This document shows positions 33,249 through 42,811 of a stretch of 56,513 nucleotides of DNA, piece by piece (positions within the stretch are counted from its first letter, which is position 1; every line of letters begins with the position of its first letter). This DNA comes from Gammaproteobacteria bacterium (GTDB lineage: Bacteria; Pseudomonadota; Gammaproteobacteria; Steroidobacterales; GCA-2729495), in the NCBI GenBank assembly GCA_028285245.1, contig JANQPY010000063.1:1-56513 (forward strand), given 5' to 3'. Both the position numbers and the translations under genes were made by a program. A model generated the notes under the pieces. The model was not told the origin of the DNA. It worked only from the letters and a program-made list of their open reading frames with translations, and ran no database searches.

Positions 33249-34342
33249 ACAGGTTCCCGTTTACTCGTCGTGGCCTCCGCCCGATCGCCCTGATGCTGGC
33301 CGCCGTCGTCTCGGTGCTGCTGTCCGCCGCGATCACGCCCGTGGCTGGCCAGGGCGGCAATGGACCCAGCCTGCGAACTGACCACCCGGACCGCTATGTG
33401 GTTCAACGGGGCGACACGCTGTGGGACATCTCCGGCATGTTCCTCCGCGACCCCTGGTACTGGCCGGAAATCTGGTACGTCAATCCCCAGGTTGAAAATC
33501 CACACCTTATATATCCCGGTGACCTGCTAACGCTGGTGTACGTCGATGGCCAGCCACAGCTCCGCCTCCAGCGGGCGGCCAGCACCGGCGACGGCAAGCT
33601 GTCACCGAGAGTCCGCGAGCAGGATCTTGACGAGGCCATCACCACGATCCCGTTTGACGTGATCAGCGCTTTCTTGAGCAAGGGAACCGTGCTGGAGAAA
33701 GACGAAATCGACGGCCTGCCCTACGTGGCGGCCATTCGTGACGGAAGACTGATTGCTGGAGAGGGCAACGACGTCTATGTCCGCGGCGACGGGACCGACA
33801 CGGACAGCCCGGAAGGCTTCAGCGTGGTGCGTATCGGCGAACCGATGACAGATCCGGATGACGACACGGTGGTCGGCTACGAGGGCATTTTTGTCGGCGA
33901 AGGACAGATTCGGCGGGGCGGAGACCCGGCCACGCTCAGGCTTGGCGAAACCCGCCGTGAAGCGTTGCAGGGCGATCGCCTGCTAGACCTTGATTTCGAT
34001 GTGCCGCTGAACTTCTATCCGCGGGCGCCAGAAGCGGAGATCGACGGCAAGATCATCCACGTGGTCGACGGGATCTCGCAGATCGGCCAGTACCAGGTGG
34101 TAGTGATTAACCGCGGCGCGCGCGATGGCCTGGAGACCGGCAACGTGCTGCGCATTCTCAGCGTTGGCGGCATGTTGAACGACAGACTCGCAAATAACGT
34201 GATGGGCCAGAAAATCAAGTTGCCGGATGAACCGTCCGGCACTTTAATGGTCTTCAAGACCTACGACCGAATCAGCTACGCGCTGATCATGGAAGCCACC
34301 AGCGAGATTCACACGCTCGACCGGGTACTTAATCCGGCATAG
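33245..34342 (+). CDS. Exported LysM-domain protein
   Basis: Protein of 365 residues from ATG 33245. The signal peptide (RRGLRPIALMLAAVVSVLLS, cleaved around PVAGQG) is followed by one LysM domain at about 49-100 (YVVQRGDTLWDISGMFLRDP ... VENPHLIYPGDLLTLVYV). The remaining about 260 residues have no named domain but are conserved in the LysM protein found next to def and dprA in Gammaproteobacteria (PA0020-like). LysM binds peptidoglycan, so it acts in the periplasm or cell wall. The frame is open upstream to 33155, but the signal peptide fixes the start. Confidence 0.95.
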   Translation: MNRFPFTRRGLRPIALMLAAVVSVLLSAAITPVAGQGGNGPSLRTDHPDRYVVQRGDTLWDISGMFLRDPWYWPEIWYVNPQVENPHLIYPGDLLTLVYVDGQPQLRLQRAASTGDGKLSPRVREQDLDEAITTIPFDVISAFLSKGTVLEKDEIDGLPYVAAIRDGRLIAGEGNDVYVRGDGTDTDSPEGFSVVRIGEPMTDPDDDTVVGYEGIFVGEGQIRRGGDPATLRLGETRREALQGDRLLDLDFDVPLNFYPRAPEAEIDGKIIHVVDGISQIGQYQVVVINRGARDGLETGNVLRILSVGGMLNDRLANNVMGQKIKLPDEPSGTLMVFKTYDRISYALIMEATSEIHTLDRVLNPA

Positions 34343-34420
34343 CGCGCCCGCGGTCGCTCATGACCGCGATGCCAGGCTCCTGATTCGGCCGTCGGCAGGC
34401 GGCAAAGTACAGGAGCGTCG

Positions 34421-35545
34421 TTGATAAGCACTGCATGGATGCGACTCGCTCAGGCAGGGAACCTGAGCGGCCAGCGGCTTGAACGTTTATTGAGCCGGTT
34501 CGGGGACGTCGGGGATGTTGTGCGCGCGTCTGCAGCGGACCTCGCCGCAGCCGGTTTAACCGACAGCATGGCAGAGCGCCTGCGCGACCCGGATCCGGAG
34601 ATCGCCGCGGCCACAGAAGCCTGGCTCGAACACAACGACCATCACCTCGTTACCTGGGTCGATAGTCATTACCCCGCGCTACTGCGGGAAATCTCCGGTG
34701 CCCCGGCCTTTTTGTTCGTTGCCGGTCATCTCAACACGCTCGAACTGCCGCAACTGGCCGTTGTTGGCAGCCGCAACGCAACCGGCGCGGGACTCGACAA
34801 CGCCTTTCGCTTTGCGGCCTACCTCGCCGGCGCGGGGTTCACCATCACCAGCGGGCTCGCCCGAGGCATTGATGGAGCCGCCCATCGCGGCGCGCTCAAG
34901 GGCAGCGGCTCCACGGTTGCGGTGTGCGCGCACGGGCTGGATCAACTGTATCCGCCAGCGCACGCTGAGCTTGCCGGGCAGATCGTATTGAGCGGCGCCC
35001 TCGTCAGCGAGTTTGCGCCCGGCGTCCCGCCGCGCCGCACAAATTTTCCGCGGCGCAATCGAATTATCAGCGGACTCAGCCTCGGCACACTCGTCGTGGA
35101 AGCGGGACAACGCAGTGGTGCCCTGATCACTGCCAGGCTGGCCAGCGAACAGGGTCGCGAGGTATTTGCGATTCCGGGTTCGATTCATAGTCCGCTGTCA
35201 CGCGGCTGTCACCGCCTCATTCGCGACGGCGCCACGCTAGTTGAAACCGGCGCAGACATCGTTGAGGAACTGCGCGGCCTGCTTGAGGGCATCAGCAGCA
35301 CGATTGAACAAAATTCAGGCCTGCCGGAATCGGACCGTGCCGATTTTATGACTGATCCCCAATACCGGCAGCTGCTTCATCACATGGGTTATGACCCGCT
35401 CAGCGCCGATCAACTGGTCACCAGGAGTGGATTGACGAGTGCTGAGGTTTCCTCCATGCTTTTGCGACTGGAGCTTGCCGGGCTGATCGAGACACTCAGC
35501 GACGGCAGGTATCAGCAGAGGGAAGAAGGGCATCCAAAACAATGA
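34421..35545 (+). CDS. dprA: DNA processing protein DprA
   Basis: Loads RecA on incoming single-stranded DNA in natural transformation, 374 residues. The start is TTG 34421 with AGGAG about 7 nt upstream; ATG 34439 is the alternative. The Rossmann-like domain is clear: LAVVGSRNATGAG, GFTITSGLARGIDGAAHRGA, VAVCAHGLDQLYPPAHAEL, VSEFAPGVPPRRTNFPRRNR, IISGLSLGTLVVEAGQRSGA and VFAIPGSIHSPLSRGCHRLI. A C-terminal winged-helix (DML1-like) domain occupies about 310-370 (PLSADQLVTRSGLTSAEVSS). It overlaps smg by 4 nt. No competence pilus genes are seen in the window. Confidence 0.97.
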   Translation: MISTAWMRLAQAGNLSGQRLERLLSRFGDVGDVVRASAADLAAAGLTDSMAERLRDPDPEIAAATEAWLEHNDHHLVTWVDSHYPALLREISGAPAFLFVAGHLNTLELPQLAVVGSRNATGAGLDNAFRFAAYLAGAGFTITSGLARGIDGAAHRGALKGSGSTVAVCAHGLDQLYPPAHAELAGQIVLSGALVSEFAPGVPPRRTNFPRRNRIISGLSLGTLVVEAGQRSGALITARLASEQGREVFAIPGSIHSPLSRGCHRLIRDGATLVETGADIVEELRGLLEGISSTIEQNSGLPESDRADFMTDPQYRQLLHHMGYDPLSADQLVTRSGLTSAEVSSMLLRLELAGLIETLSDGRYQQREEGHPKQ

Positions 35546-36027
35546 GTGAAACGGTGCTTGACGTGCTCATGTACCTGTTCGAAACCTATTCCGAGCAGGA
35601 CTTCGAACAAGAGCCGGAGCCTGACCAGAGCGTTTTGCGCGAAGAACTGCTGCAGGCCGGCTTCGGCGAACCGGAAGTAGATCACGCTCTGGACTGGCTG
35701 GAAGGCTTGAGCGCTCGCCAGGGTGACGAGCCTTTTTCTGCGCCCCCGGCGGAACGGTCGGTGCGTTTGTTCAACGCGTTCGAACTGTCGCGGCTCGACG
35801 CACAGTGCCGCGGCTACATTCTGTATCTTGAGCAGATCGGCATACTCACGCCGGCGCAGCGCGAACTGGTTATTGACCGGTTGGTTGCGCTGGGTCCTGG
35901 CGATATCGACGTGGAGCAGATCAAGTGGGTTGTCCTGATGGTGCTGTTTAGCCAGCCCGGACAGGAGACGGCTTTTGCGCGCATGGAGGACCTGGTGTTC
36001 GAAGAGAACACGGGGATGGTGAACTGA
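35542..36027 (+). CDS. smg: Smg protein (DUF494)
   Basis: Small acidic protein of 161 residues, DUF494 family, function unknown (MSETVLDVLMYLFETYSEQD, then SVRLFNAFELSRLDAQCRGY and FLYLEQIGILT-like YILYLEQIGILTPAQRELVI). It starts in a 4-nt ATGA overlap with dprA and is followed by a strong terminator before topA. The dprA-smg-topA order is common in Gammaproteobacteria. Confidence 0.96.
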   Translation: MSETVLDVLMYLFETYSEQDFEQEPEPDQSVLREELLQAGFGEPEVDHALDWLEGLSARQGDEPFSAPPAERSVRLFNAFELSRLDAQCRGYILYLEQIGILTPAQRELVIDRLVALGPGDIDVEQIKWVVLMVLFSQPGQETAFARMEDLVFEENTGMVN

Positions 36028-36062
36028 GTTCGTTTAAGGCGACAAGATCACCTAACCTCCAG

Positions 36063-36085
36063 ACCGCGGCCAAGCCGCGGTTTTT
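36063..36085 (+). terminator. Rho-independent terminator after smg
   Basis: A perfect 8-bp GC-rich stem (ACCGCGGC / GCCGCGGT) with a CAA loop is followed directly by TTTTT. It ends the LysM-dprA-smg transcript 36 bp after the smg stop, so topA needs its own promoter between 36086 and 36172. Confidence 0.88.
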
Positions 36086-36172
36086 GCGTTTTGGCCAGGA
36101 AAACGTTAGACAGGCACCCGGCAACCCCGTAACCGACAGCAACGCCTGTCCAGCTAAGTCCGAATCTAGTCG

Positions 36173-38677
36173 ATGAGCAGCAATATCGTCATCGTTGAGT
36201 CGCCGGCCAAGGCGAAGACTATCGAGAAGTACCTTGGAAAGGACTTCAAGGTACTGGCGTCTTACGGGCACGTGCGGGACCTCATTCCCAAGGAAGGGGC
36301 AGTCGATCCGGTCAACGGCTACGCGATGAAGTACGCCGTGATCGAAAAGAACGAGAAGCACGTCGCCGCCATCGAAAAAGCCATCAGGAAAGCCGACGCG
36401 CTGTATCTGGCCACTGACCCCGATCGCGAGGGCGAGGCGATCTCGTGGCATTTGTACGAGCTCCTTAACGAACGCGGGCTGCTGGACGATCTCGAGGTGC
36501 ATCGCGTGGTGTTCTACGAAATCACCAAGGGTGCCATTCAGGCGGCGATAGACGAGCCGCGGGGCCTCTCGGCTGATCTGGTGAATGCCCAGCAGGCGCG
36601 CCGGGCGCTGGACTACCTGGTGGGCTTCAACCTGTCACCGTTGCTATGGAAGAAAGTGCGCCAGGGGCTCTCCGCGGGCCGGGTGCAGAGTCCTGCGCTG
36701 CGCATGATCGTGGAGCGGGAGCTCGAAATTGAGGCATTCAACCCGCGCGAGTACTGGACGCTCGAGGCCGACGTCAGCCAAAGCGGCAGCGAGTTCGCCG
36801 CGCGGCTGGCCGAGTACCGGGGCGAGAAAGTCGAGCAGTTCACCTTTGAAAACGAGCAGACCGCCACCGAAACGCGCAATGCGCTGATTAGCGCAGCGGG
36901 CGGTCAGGCAAACGCGGAAGAATCAGGGGGCCAGCTGCGCGTTAATGCTGTAGAACGCAAGCAGCGCAAGCGCAATCCGGCTGCGCCTTTTACGACCTCG
37001 ACCATGCAGCAGGAAGCGTCGCGCAAACTGGGTTTTGGCGCACGCCGCACCATGATGACGGCCCAGCGCCTGTACGAAGGGATCGACACCGGCGAAGGCG
37101 CAGTAGGCCTGATTACCTATATGCGTACTGACTCGGTGAACCTCTCAGCCGATGCAGTCACCGAGATTCGAGGTTTCATCGAGGAACGCTACGGCAAAGA
37201 CAACCTGCCCGATGACGTGCGCACCTATAAGACCAAGGCGAAGAACGCGCAGGAAGCCCATGAGGGCATACGCCCAACCAGCGTCCGCAACACACCTGAT
37301 GATCTCAAGCCGCATCTCAACGAAGACCAGTTCAAACTCTACAGCCTGATCTGGAAACGCACGGTTGCATGCCAGATGATCCATGCCCTGTTTGACATGG
37401 TCGCACTGGATCTCTTGCCGGCCAAAGACCCGGGAGTGGGCCGGTTTCGGGCTACGGGTTCTACGCTGGTAAAACCAGGCTTCATCGCGGTTTATCAGGA
37501 AGGACAGGACGACGTTAAGGACGATGAGGCCGCCTCTGCTCTGCCTAAGGTTGAAGAAGGCGACATGATCGATTTGCGGCAGGTGCGGGCGGACCAGCAC
37601 TTTACCGAGCCTCCTCCGCGTTATTCCGAGGCCAGTCTCGTCAAGACACTCGAAGAATACGGAATAGGCCGGCCGTCAACTTACGCCAGCATTATCTCCA
37701 CACTACAGAATCGCGAGTATGTGGAAATGGATGGCAAACGATTCATTCCTACCGACGTCGGCAGAGTGGTCAATCGATTCCTCGCCAATCATTTCACGCA
37801 GTACGTCGACTACGGTTTTACCGCACGCATGGAAGATGAACTCGATGAGGTCTCGCGCGGCGAGCGTGACTGGGTCCCCGTGCTGGAAGCTTTCTGGACG
37901 CCCTTTGAGAAACTGGTCGAGGAAAAAGACGCTACCGTCAGCCGGGATGACCAGTCACGTCTGCTGGGCACCGATCCGAAATCCGGCAAGCCCGTCAGCG
38001 TGCGCATGGGCCGCTATGGGGCCTTTGTGCAAATCGGCACGCGTGAAGACGAGGAGAAGCCCAAGTTCGCCGGCCTGCGGCCCGGCCAGAAGATGGACAC
38101 CATCCAGATGGATGAAGCGATGGAGCTGTTTAAGCTCCCCCGCAAACTTGGGGAAACGCCCGAGGGAGAGCCCGTATCCGCGAGCATCGGCCGTTTCGGA
38201 CCGTACGTGAAGTACGGCAACAAGTTTGTCTCGATAAAAGAAGATGACCCTTACACCATCGAGCTCCCACGCGCGCTAGAGCTCGTTGCTGAAAAAAAGA
38301 TCGCCGATGCCAACCGATTGATTCTGGATTTCCCTGAGCAGGGCATTCAGGTGCTGAACGGCCGTTACGGGCCGTATGTAACCAACAAAGAAAAGAACGC
38401 GCGCGTGCCGAAGGATCGCGAACCCAAGACCTTAACGCTCGCGGAATGCGAAGAGCTGCTGGCCGCAGCGCCGATGCGTGGCCGTCGCGGCAAAGCGGCC
38501 AAGAAGAAAGCCGCCGAGAAGAAGGCGACGGCAAAGAAAGCTGCGAAGAAGAAAACTACGGCCAAAAAGAAGAAGAAAAAGAAAAAAGCTAAGGCGCGTA
38601 AGAAAGCTGGCAAGAAAACCGCGGCCAAAAAAGGAACGGGCAAGTCTGCCCCGGCCGCACCCGCTGGCGGCGACTAG
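36173..38677 (+). CDS. topA: DNA topoisomerase I with lysine-rich tail
   Basis: Type IA topoisomerase that relaxes negative supercoils, 834 residues. The TOPRIM domain has IVESPAKAKTIEKYLG (E9) and ATDPDREGEAISWH (D82, D84, E86). The active tyrosine is Y316 in LITYMRTDSVNLS. After about residue 590 there are no CxxC zinc ribbons as in E. coli TopA; instead three Toprim_Crpt-type repeats are seen (VSVRMGRYGAFVQIG, VSASIGRFGPYVKYG, QVLNGRYGPYVTN). The last about 60 residues are almost only Lys and Ala, like a histone H1 tail, which probably raises DNA affinity. The DNA for this tail is locally A-rich. Confidence 0.98.
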   Translation: MSSNIVIVESPAKAKTIEKYLGKDFKVLASYGHVRDLIPKEGAVDPVNGYAMKYAVIEKNEKHVAAIEKAIRKADALYLATDPDREGEAISWHLYELLNERGLLDDLEVHRVVFYEITKGAIQAAIDEPRGLSADLVNAQQARRALDYLVGFNLSPLLWKKVRQGLSAGRVQSPALRMIVERELEIEAFNPREYWTLEADVSQSGSEFAARLAEYRGEKVEQFTFENEQTATETRNALISAAGGQANAEESGGQLRVNAVERKQRKRNPAAPFTTSTMQQEASRKLGFGARRTMMTAQRLYEGIDTGEGAVGLITYMRTDSVNLSADAVTEIRGFIEERYGKDNLPDDVRTYKTKAKNAQEAHEGIRPTSVRNTPDDLKPHLNEDQFKLYSLIWKRTVACQMIHALFDMVALDLLPAKDPGVGRFRATGSTLVKPGFIAVYQEGQDDVKDDEAASALPKVEEGDMIDLRQVRADQHFTEPPPRYSEASLVKTLEEYGIGRPSTYASIISTLQNREYVEMDGKRFIPTDVGRVVNRFLANHFTQYVDYGFTARMEDELDEVSRGERDWVPVLEAFWTPFEKLVEEKDATVSRDDQSRLLGTDPKSGKPVSVRMGRYGAFVQIGTREDEEKPKFAGLRPGQKMDTIQMDEAMELFKLPRKLGETPEGEPVSASIGRFGPYVKYGNKFVSIKEDDPYTIELPRALELVAEKKIADANRLILDFPEQGIQVLNGRYGPYVTNKEKNARVPKDREPKTLTLAECEELLAAAPMRGRRGKAAKKKAAEKKATAKKAAKKKTTAKKKKKKKKAKARKKAGKKTAAKKGTGKSAPAAPAGGD

Positions 38678-38681
38678 TATT

Positions 38682-38694
38682 GGGGTAAGACCCC
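38682..38694. repeat. REP-like short palindrome, copy 1
   Basis: GGGGT-AAG-ACCCC in the context TTGGGGTNNGACCCCGA, just after topA. The same consensus returns at 44398-44410 after aroE. Short GGGGTC/GACCCC palindromes of this form occur as dispersed repeats in many proteobacterial genomes, sometimes near RAYT transposase genes; none is in this window. Confidence 0.45.
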
Positions 38695-38837
38695 GATTGC
38701 CACGACGCAAAGATTCCTCAACCGGTCCGATACTTCGTTGCGGAACGGCGCACAATGCGCATACGCGGAACCGCTGGCCGACCCTGATAAGTTTTGGTGT
38801 TGGTACGCTTCGCCACTCCGCTTGATGGTGTTGCAAC

Positions 38838-39413
38838 GTGTATAAGCCAGCTGAGTTGCAGCGTGCAGGGGAGATAATTCGCCGTGGCGGCCTCGTGGCT
38901 TATCCAACGGAGGGCGTGTTTGGCTTGGGCTGCGATCCCGCCAATCGCGAGGCGGTGCTGCGGCTTTGCCAGCTGAAACTCCGGTCGTGGCGCCAGGGAC
39001 TGATTCTGATCGCCTCAAGGCATGCACAGCTAGAAGGCTGGATCGCGCCATCACCTGCCGAGGCAGACCGGCTTGCTGGCGACGCTGGGCGCCCCATCAC
39101 CTGGATCGTCAGCGCAGGGCCGCTGGCTGCGTTCTGGATAACCGGCGGCCGGGACAGCCTCGCTGTCCGGCTAACGCAGCATCCGGTCGCGGCCGGGCTA
39201 TGCGCCGCCGCGGGCATGCCGCTGGTCTCAACGAGCGCTAATCGGAACGGCCACCCGGCAGCGCAGAACGCGCTACAGGCAAGGCGCTGGTTTGGGGAAG
39301 ACCTTCACTGGATCTGCGGGGGCGCGACCGGCGGGCTCGGGAGCGCCACAGAGATCCGGCGCGCCTGTGACGGGCAAGTGCTGCGTGGCAGCGCGGCGCC
39401 TCGGAGAACCTAG
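38838..39413 (+). CDS. tsaC: L-threonylcarbamoyladenylate synthase TsaC
   Basis: YrdC/Sua5-family enzyme making threonylcarbamoyl-AMP for the t6A37 tRNA modification, 191 residues from GTG 38838. Seen: GGLVAYPTEGVFGLGCDP, the nucleotide-binding region LKLRSWRQGLILIASRH, GGRDSLAVRLTQHPVAAGL and the SxxN motif PLVSTSANRNGHP. Compared with E. coli TsaC (as I recall it), the K and R of the KxR motif are kept but the following lysine is Gln. The 160-bp gap after topA contains a REP-like palindrome. Confidence 0.94.
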   Translation: MYKPAELQRAGEIIRRGGLVAYPTEGVFGLGCDPANREAVLRLCQLKLRSWRQGLILIASRHAQLEGWIAPSPAEADRLAGDAGRPITWIVSAGPLAAFWITGGRDSLAVRLTQHPVAAGLCAAAGMPLVSTSANRNGHPAAQNALQARRWFGEDLHWICGGATGGLGSATEIRRACDGQVLRGSAAPRRT

Positions 39414-39519
39414 GATTACGGTTATTCTGTAAAAATGTGCTAGCGTTTAGCTAGTTGTCCTAAACAACTGCTTCTAAAAACAAAAACAGAGGACCCCGAC
39501 CCGCGCGGGGCAGGGAAGC

Positions 39520-42500
39520 ATGAGCGGATTTCGCGCCCCGCTGGGGCTCGTTTTATTCACGGCTTTATTGACGTGCAACGCGCCATGGGCGGCTGCCGAG
39601 CTGCGCCGGATGGACCCCGACGTTGTCCTGCCACAGCCGTCCGATCGCTACTTCGACCAGCGCCTGTACATCGTGCAGCTCAAGCAGGCACCGGCCATGG
39701 CTTATGCAGGCGGCATCGACGGCATGGCGTCCACGCGTGCGCAACCCGGCAGTTCGTTCGACGCCGACGCTTCCGCCGTGCGGAACTACCGCCGCTATCT
39801 CACCGCACGGCATGATGAGCTGCTGCTTTCGGTGGGCGCCTATCAGGAAAAAGTCTACGGCTATCAGCTCGCCTTCAACGGCTTCGCAGCGAGACTAACC
39901 CCGGCCCAGGCGCAAAAGTTACGCGCCAAGCGCGACGTGGCTCGCGTCTGGGAAGATCAGCTTCGGTATCTCTACACCAATGACAGCCCTGCCTTCCTCG
40001 GTTTATTCGATGCTGGATCGGGCCTGCGCACAGGGCTCGGACTGCGGGGCGAAGGCGTGGTCATTGGCGTTATCGACAGCGGCATCGACCCCGATCACCC
40101 AAGCTTTACGAATGAGGTAACTGAAGCCGACATACCCAGTTTGTGCCAGTCATCCTGGGCTGAAAACTCACTGCTGGGCCGCTGGCTCTGCTACCGCTGG
40201 CGCAGAGAAGAAGATCAGCTTGAGTTTGAACCGCTCGCCAACTGGCGTGGCAGCTGCGAAGCCGGCGAGCAGTTTGAGTCAACCGCCTGCAACGGGAAGA
40301 TTATCGGCGCGCGATACTACGTTGATGGTTTTTTGTCACGGCGAGCACTGGATGCAGGCGAATTTCTTTCGCCACGGGATGCAGACGGCCACGGCACGCA
40401 TATTGCCTCGACTGCTGCGGGTAAAGAGGTACAGGCGACAATTGGTGGCAACAACGTCGCACGGATCGCAGGTGTTGCACCGCGCGCCCGTATTGCCGTG
40501 TATAAGGCCTGCTGGCTAGAGCCGGGACAAACGCGCGGCACCTGCAGCACTGCTGACCTGCAAAGAGCCATTGAAGATGCCGTCGCCGACGGCGTGCAGA
40601 TCATCAATTATTCAGTGGGCAACACTGACATCAGCATCAGCGACCCGGATGATCTCGCGCTGCTCACGGCCTCAAACGCCGGTGTGCTGGGTGTCGTTGC
40701 CGGTGGAAACGACGGGCCCACGCCGGGCACGATTCTGTCGCCATCGGGCGCCCCGTGGGTTTTAACCGTCGCGGCGTCCAGCCGCGCCGGGCAACGTTTC
40801 GACAAGGCGATTCGCGTGCAGGCTCCGGCGGCGGTAGCCGCCGACTACCCGGCGCTGGAGGCAAGCTTCACACCAAGTCTCGCCAACGCCGGCCCGATCA
40901 CTGGCGAACTCGTTTTGGTCAATGACGAGCTTGCCGTGATCCAGCCTGGCGAAATCGGCAGCTTCTTCGATGCCTGCGAGCCGATTCTCAACGGCGGCGA
41001 ACTCAACGGTCAGATCGCCTTTCTTCAGCGTGGCGTGTGCGATTTTCAGGACAAGCTGCTGAACGCTCAGGCGGCCGGGGCAAGCGCCGCCGTGGTGTTC
41101 GATAACCAGGGCGGGCCGATTGTAATGGACGGCGTCCGCAACGGCGGCGTGAACATCCCGGCCGTGATGATCAGCCAGGCGAATGGAGAACTGCTGCTCG
41201 ATTCGCTTAACGCCGGCTCCGAGATCGAGGTCACGCTAAACGATGCGCTGGTGATTACCCAAACTGAGGAGGGCGACACGATCGGTGAGTTTTCTTCGCG
41301 CGGACCAAATCTCACGGCCGTCGACATACTGAAGCCGGACATCACCGCACCGGGCGTTGATATCCTAGCGGCGCAAACGCCGCTGGTCGCGAACGGTGTT
41401 CGCGGTGAGCAGTTCCAGTACCTGTCGGGAACGTCGATGTCCGTGCCGCATGTGGCGGGCGTAGCCGCTTTGCTGAAGGAAGCGCGGCCGGGCTGGGGCC
41501 CCGCGGCCCTGCGCTCTGCGCTGATGACCACCGCGCGGCAGGATCTGCTGAAGGAAGACGGCGCCACCCCGGCCGACGCCTTTGACTTTGGTGCCGGTCA
41601 CATCGTACCGAACGCGGCGCTTAATCCCGGGCTGCTGTATCTGGCTACGCCGGAAGATTACGATGCATTCCTCTGCGGTACAGGCGCACCCAGACTGAGT
41701 GATCCCGCCTGCCTGGCGCTGGAGACAGATGGCTTTTCAACCAGGGCGCCGGACCTGAATCTTCCCAGCATTGCACACGGTAATCTGGTGTTCGAAGACA
41801 GCTTGACCCGCCGTGTTTACAACAGCGGGCCGTCTGGCACTTACACGCTGAGCGTCGATCCGCCACCTGGCATTGATGTCACCGTTGCACCGACCAGCCT
41901 GACCCTGAACAGCGGTGCGGTTGGCGAGTTTGAGGTCACGCTAACGTCCCCCGTGCAGCAACCAGACACGTGGCGTTTCGGCGCCCTGACCTGGTCGGAC
42001 GGCGCGCACGACGTGCGCAGCCCACTCGCCGTAAGGCCAGTGGATTTCCTGGCACCGCTGGAGGTTACCGGCAATGGCTTAACGGGGACCATCACAGTAC
42101 CCGTGAAGTTCGGCTATGACGGCAACTATGCGATTGCGCCAACCGGCCTGGTCGCGGCAGACGTCATCAGCGAGTTCGTCGCAGACGATCCTCTGAACAG
42201 CTACGCCTTTGAGCCGGTCAACGCGCTCTTGCCACTAAGCGTCGCGCGTTTTGCACTGGATGTAGACCCGGATGACCTGCTAGACCCCACGAACCCGGCA
42301 GATACCGATGACCTGTTTCTAAGGTTCGCTTTGTTTAACGAAGAAACCGACGGCAACGACGATCTGGATCTGTACGTCTACTTCTGCAGCGGCGACGATA
42401 GCACCGCGACCACGTTTCAGTCGTGCGACACAATGAACGTCTTGAGCAGTTTCAATGAAGACTCCAACGAGCAAGTTGACGTGTTCGGCCTGAATCCGGG

Positions 42501-42789
42501 TGACCCGTTAGGCCCCGGCACGTTCGTCATCGACGTGCATGGCTTTGATACTGACCCGGTTGCAGGCGGACCAGGCGCCAACTTTCAGCTTTTCGCCTGG
42601 CGCCTGCAGCAAGGGGATGACGCCGGCAATCTGAACATCACTGGACCCGCGGCAGCGACTGCCGGCCAGTCAGCCGACGTGCAGGTTGGGTGGACGGTTC
42701 CAGCAAGCGGCCGCTATCTCGGCGGCCTGTCGCATGTTGGCGAGGGTGGCACCGTGCTGGAATTTACCACCGTCCGCATCAATCCCTAG
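39520..42789 (+). CDS. Secreted subtilisin-like (S8) serine protease with PA insert
   Basis: Large exported protease of 1089 residues. A signal peptide (about 1-26, ending WAAAE) is followed by an inhibitor I9-like propeptide (about 47-155). The S8 domain has the full triad: D186 (VIGVIDSGIDPDHPSF), H291 (DADGHGTHIASTAAG), the oxyanion Asn near 397 (VAGGNDGP) and S639 (SGTSMSVPHVAGVAALL). A protease-associated (PA) domain is inserted at about 455-560 (QIAFLQRGVCDFQDKLLNAQ). The C-terminal about 400 residues contain a fibronectin-like domain and a beta-rich tail without visible sorting signal. It is preceded by AGGGAA. The gene stands alone between tsaC and convergent tag, and probably serves protein degradation outside the cell. 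Confidence 0.95.
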   Translation: MSGFRAPLGLVLFTALLTCNAPWAAAELRRMDPDVVLPQPSDRYFDQRLYIVQLKQAPAMAYAGGIDGMASTRAQPGSSFDADASAVRNYRRYLTARHDELLLSVGAYQEKVYGYQLAFNGFAARLTPAQAQKLRAKRDVARVWEDQLRYLYTNDSPAFLGLFDAGSGLRTGLGLRGEGVVIGVIDSGIDPDHPSFTNEVTEADIPSLCQSSWAENSLLGRWLCYRWRREEDQLEFEPLANWRGSCEAGEQFESTACNGKIIGARYYVDGFLSRRALDAGEFLSPRDADGHGTHIASTAAGKEVQATIGGNNVARIAGVAPRARIAVYKACWLEPGQTRGTCSTADLQRAIEDAVADGVQIINYSVGNTDISISDPDDLALLTASNAGVLGVVAGGNDGPTPGTILSPSGAPWVLTVAASSRAGQRFDKAIRVQAPAAVAADYPALEASFTPSLANAGPITGELVLVNDELAVIQPGEIGSFFDACEPILNGGELNGQIAFLQRGVCDFQDKLLNAQAAGASAAVVFDNQGGPIVMDGVRNGGVNIPAVMISQANGELLLDSLNAGSEIEVTLNDALVITQTEEGDTIGEFSSRGPNLTAVDILKPDITAPGVDILAAQTPLVANGVRGEQFQYLSGTSMSVPHVAGVAALLKEARPGWGPAALRSALMTTARQDLLKEDGATPADAFDFGAGHIVPNAALNPGLLYLATPEDYDAFLCGTGAPRLSDPACLALETDGFSTRAPDLNLPSIAHGNLVFEDSLTRRVYNSGPSGTYTLSVDPPPGIDVTVAPTSLTLNSGAVGEFEVTLTSPVQQPDTWRFGALTWSDGAHDVRSPLAVRPVDFLAPLEVTGNGLTGTITVPVKFGYDGNYAIAPTGLVAADVISEFVADDPLNSYAFEPVNALLPLSVARFALDVDPDDLLDPTNPADTDDLFLRFALFNEETDGNDDLDLYVYFCSGDDSTATTFQSCDTMNVLSSFNEDSNEQVDVFGLNPGDPLGPGTFVIDVHGFDTDPVAGGPGANFQLFAWRLQQGDDAGNLNITGPAAATAGQSADVQVGWTVPASGRYLGGLSHVGEGGTVLEFTTVRINP

Positions 42790-42811
42790 AACGCGCGGAC
42801 AATCATCTGCG

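Noticed and set aside
38575..38590. A-rich run in the topA tail as programmed frameshift site
   Set aside because: The reading frame is AAA AAA GCT, not the A_AAA_AAG slippery pattern, and no stimulating structure is visible.
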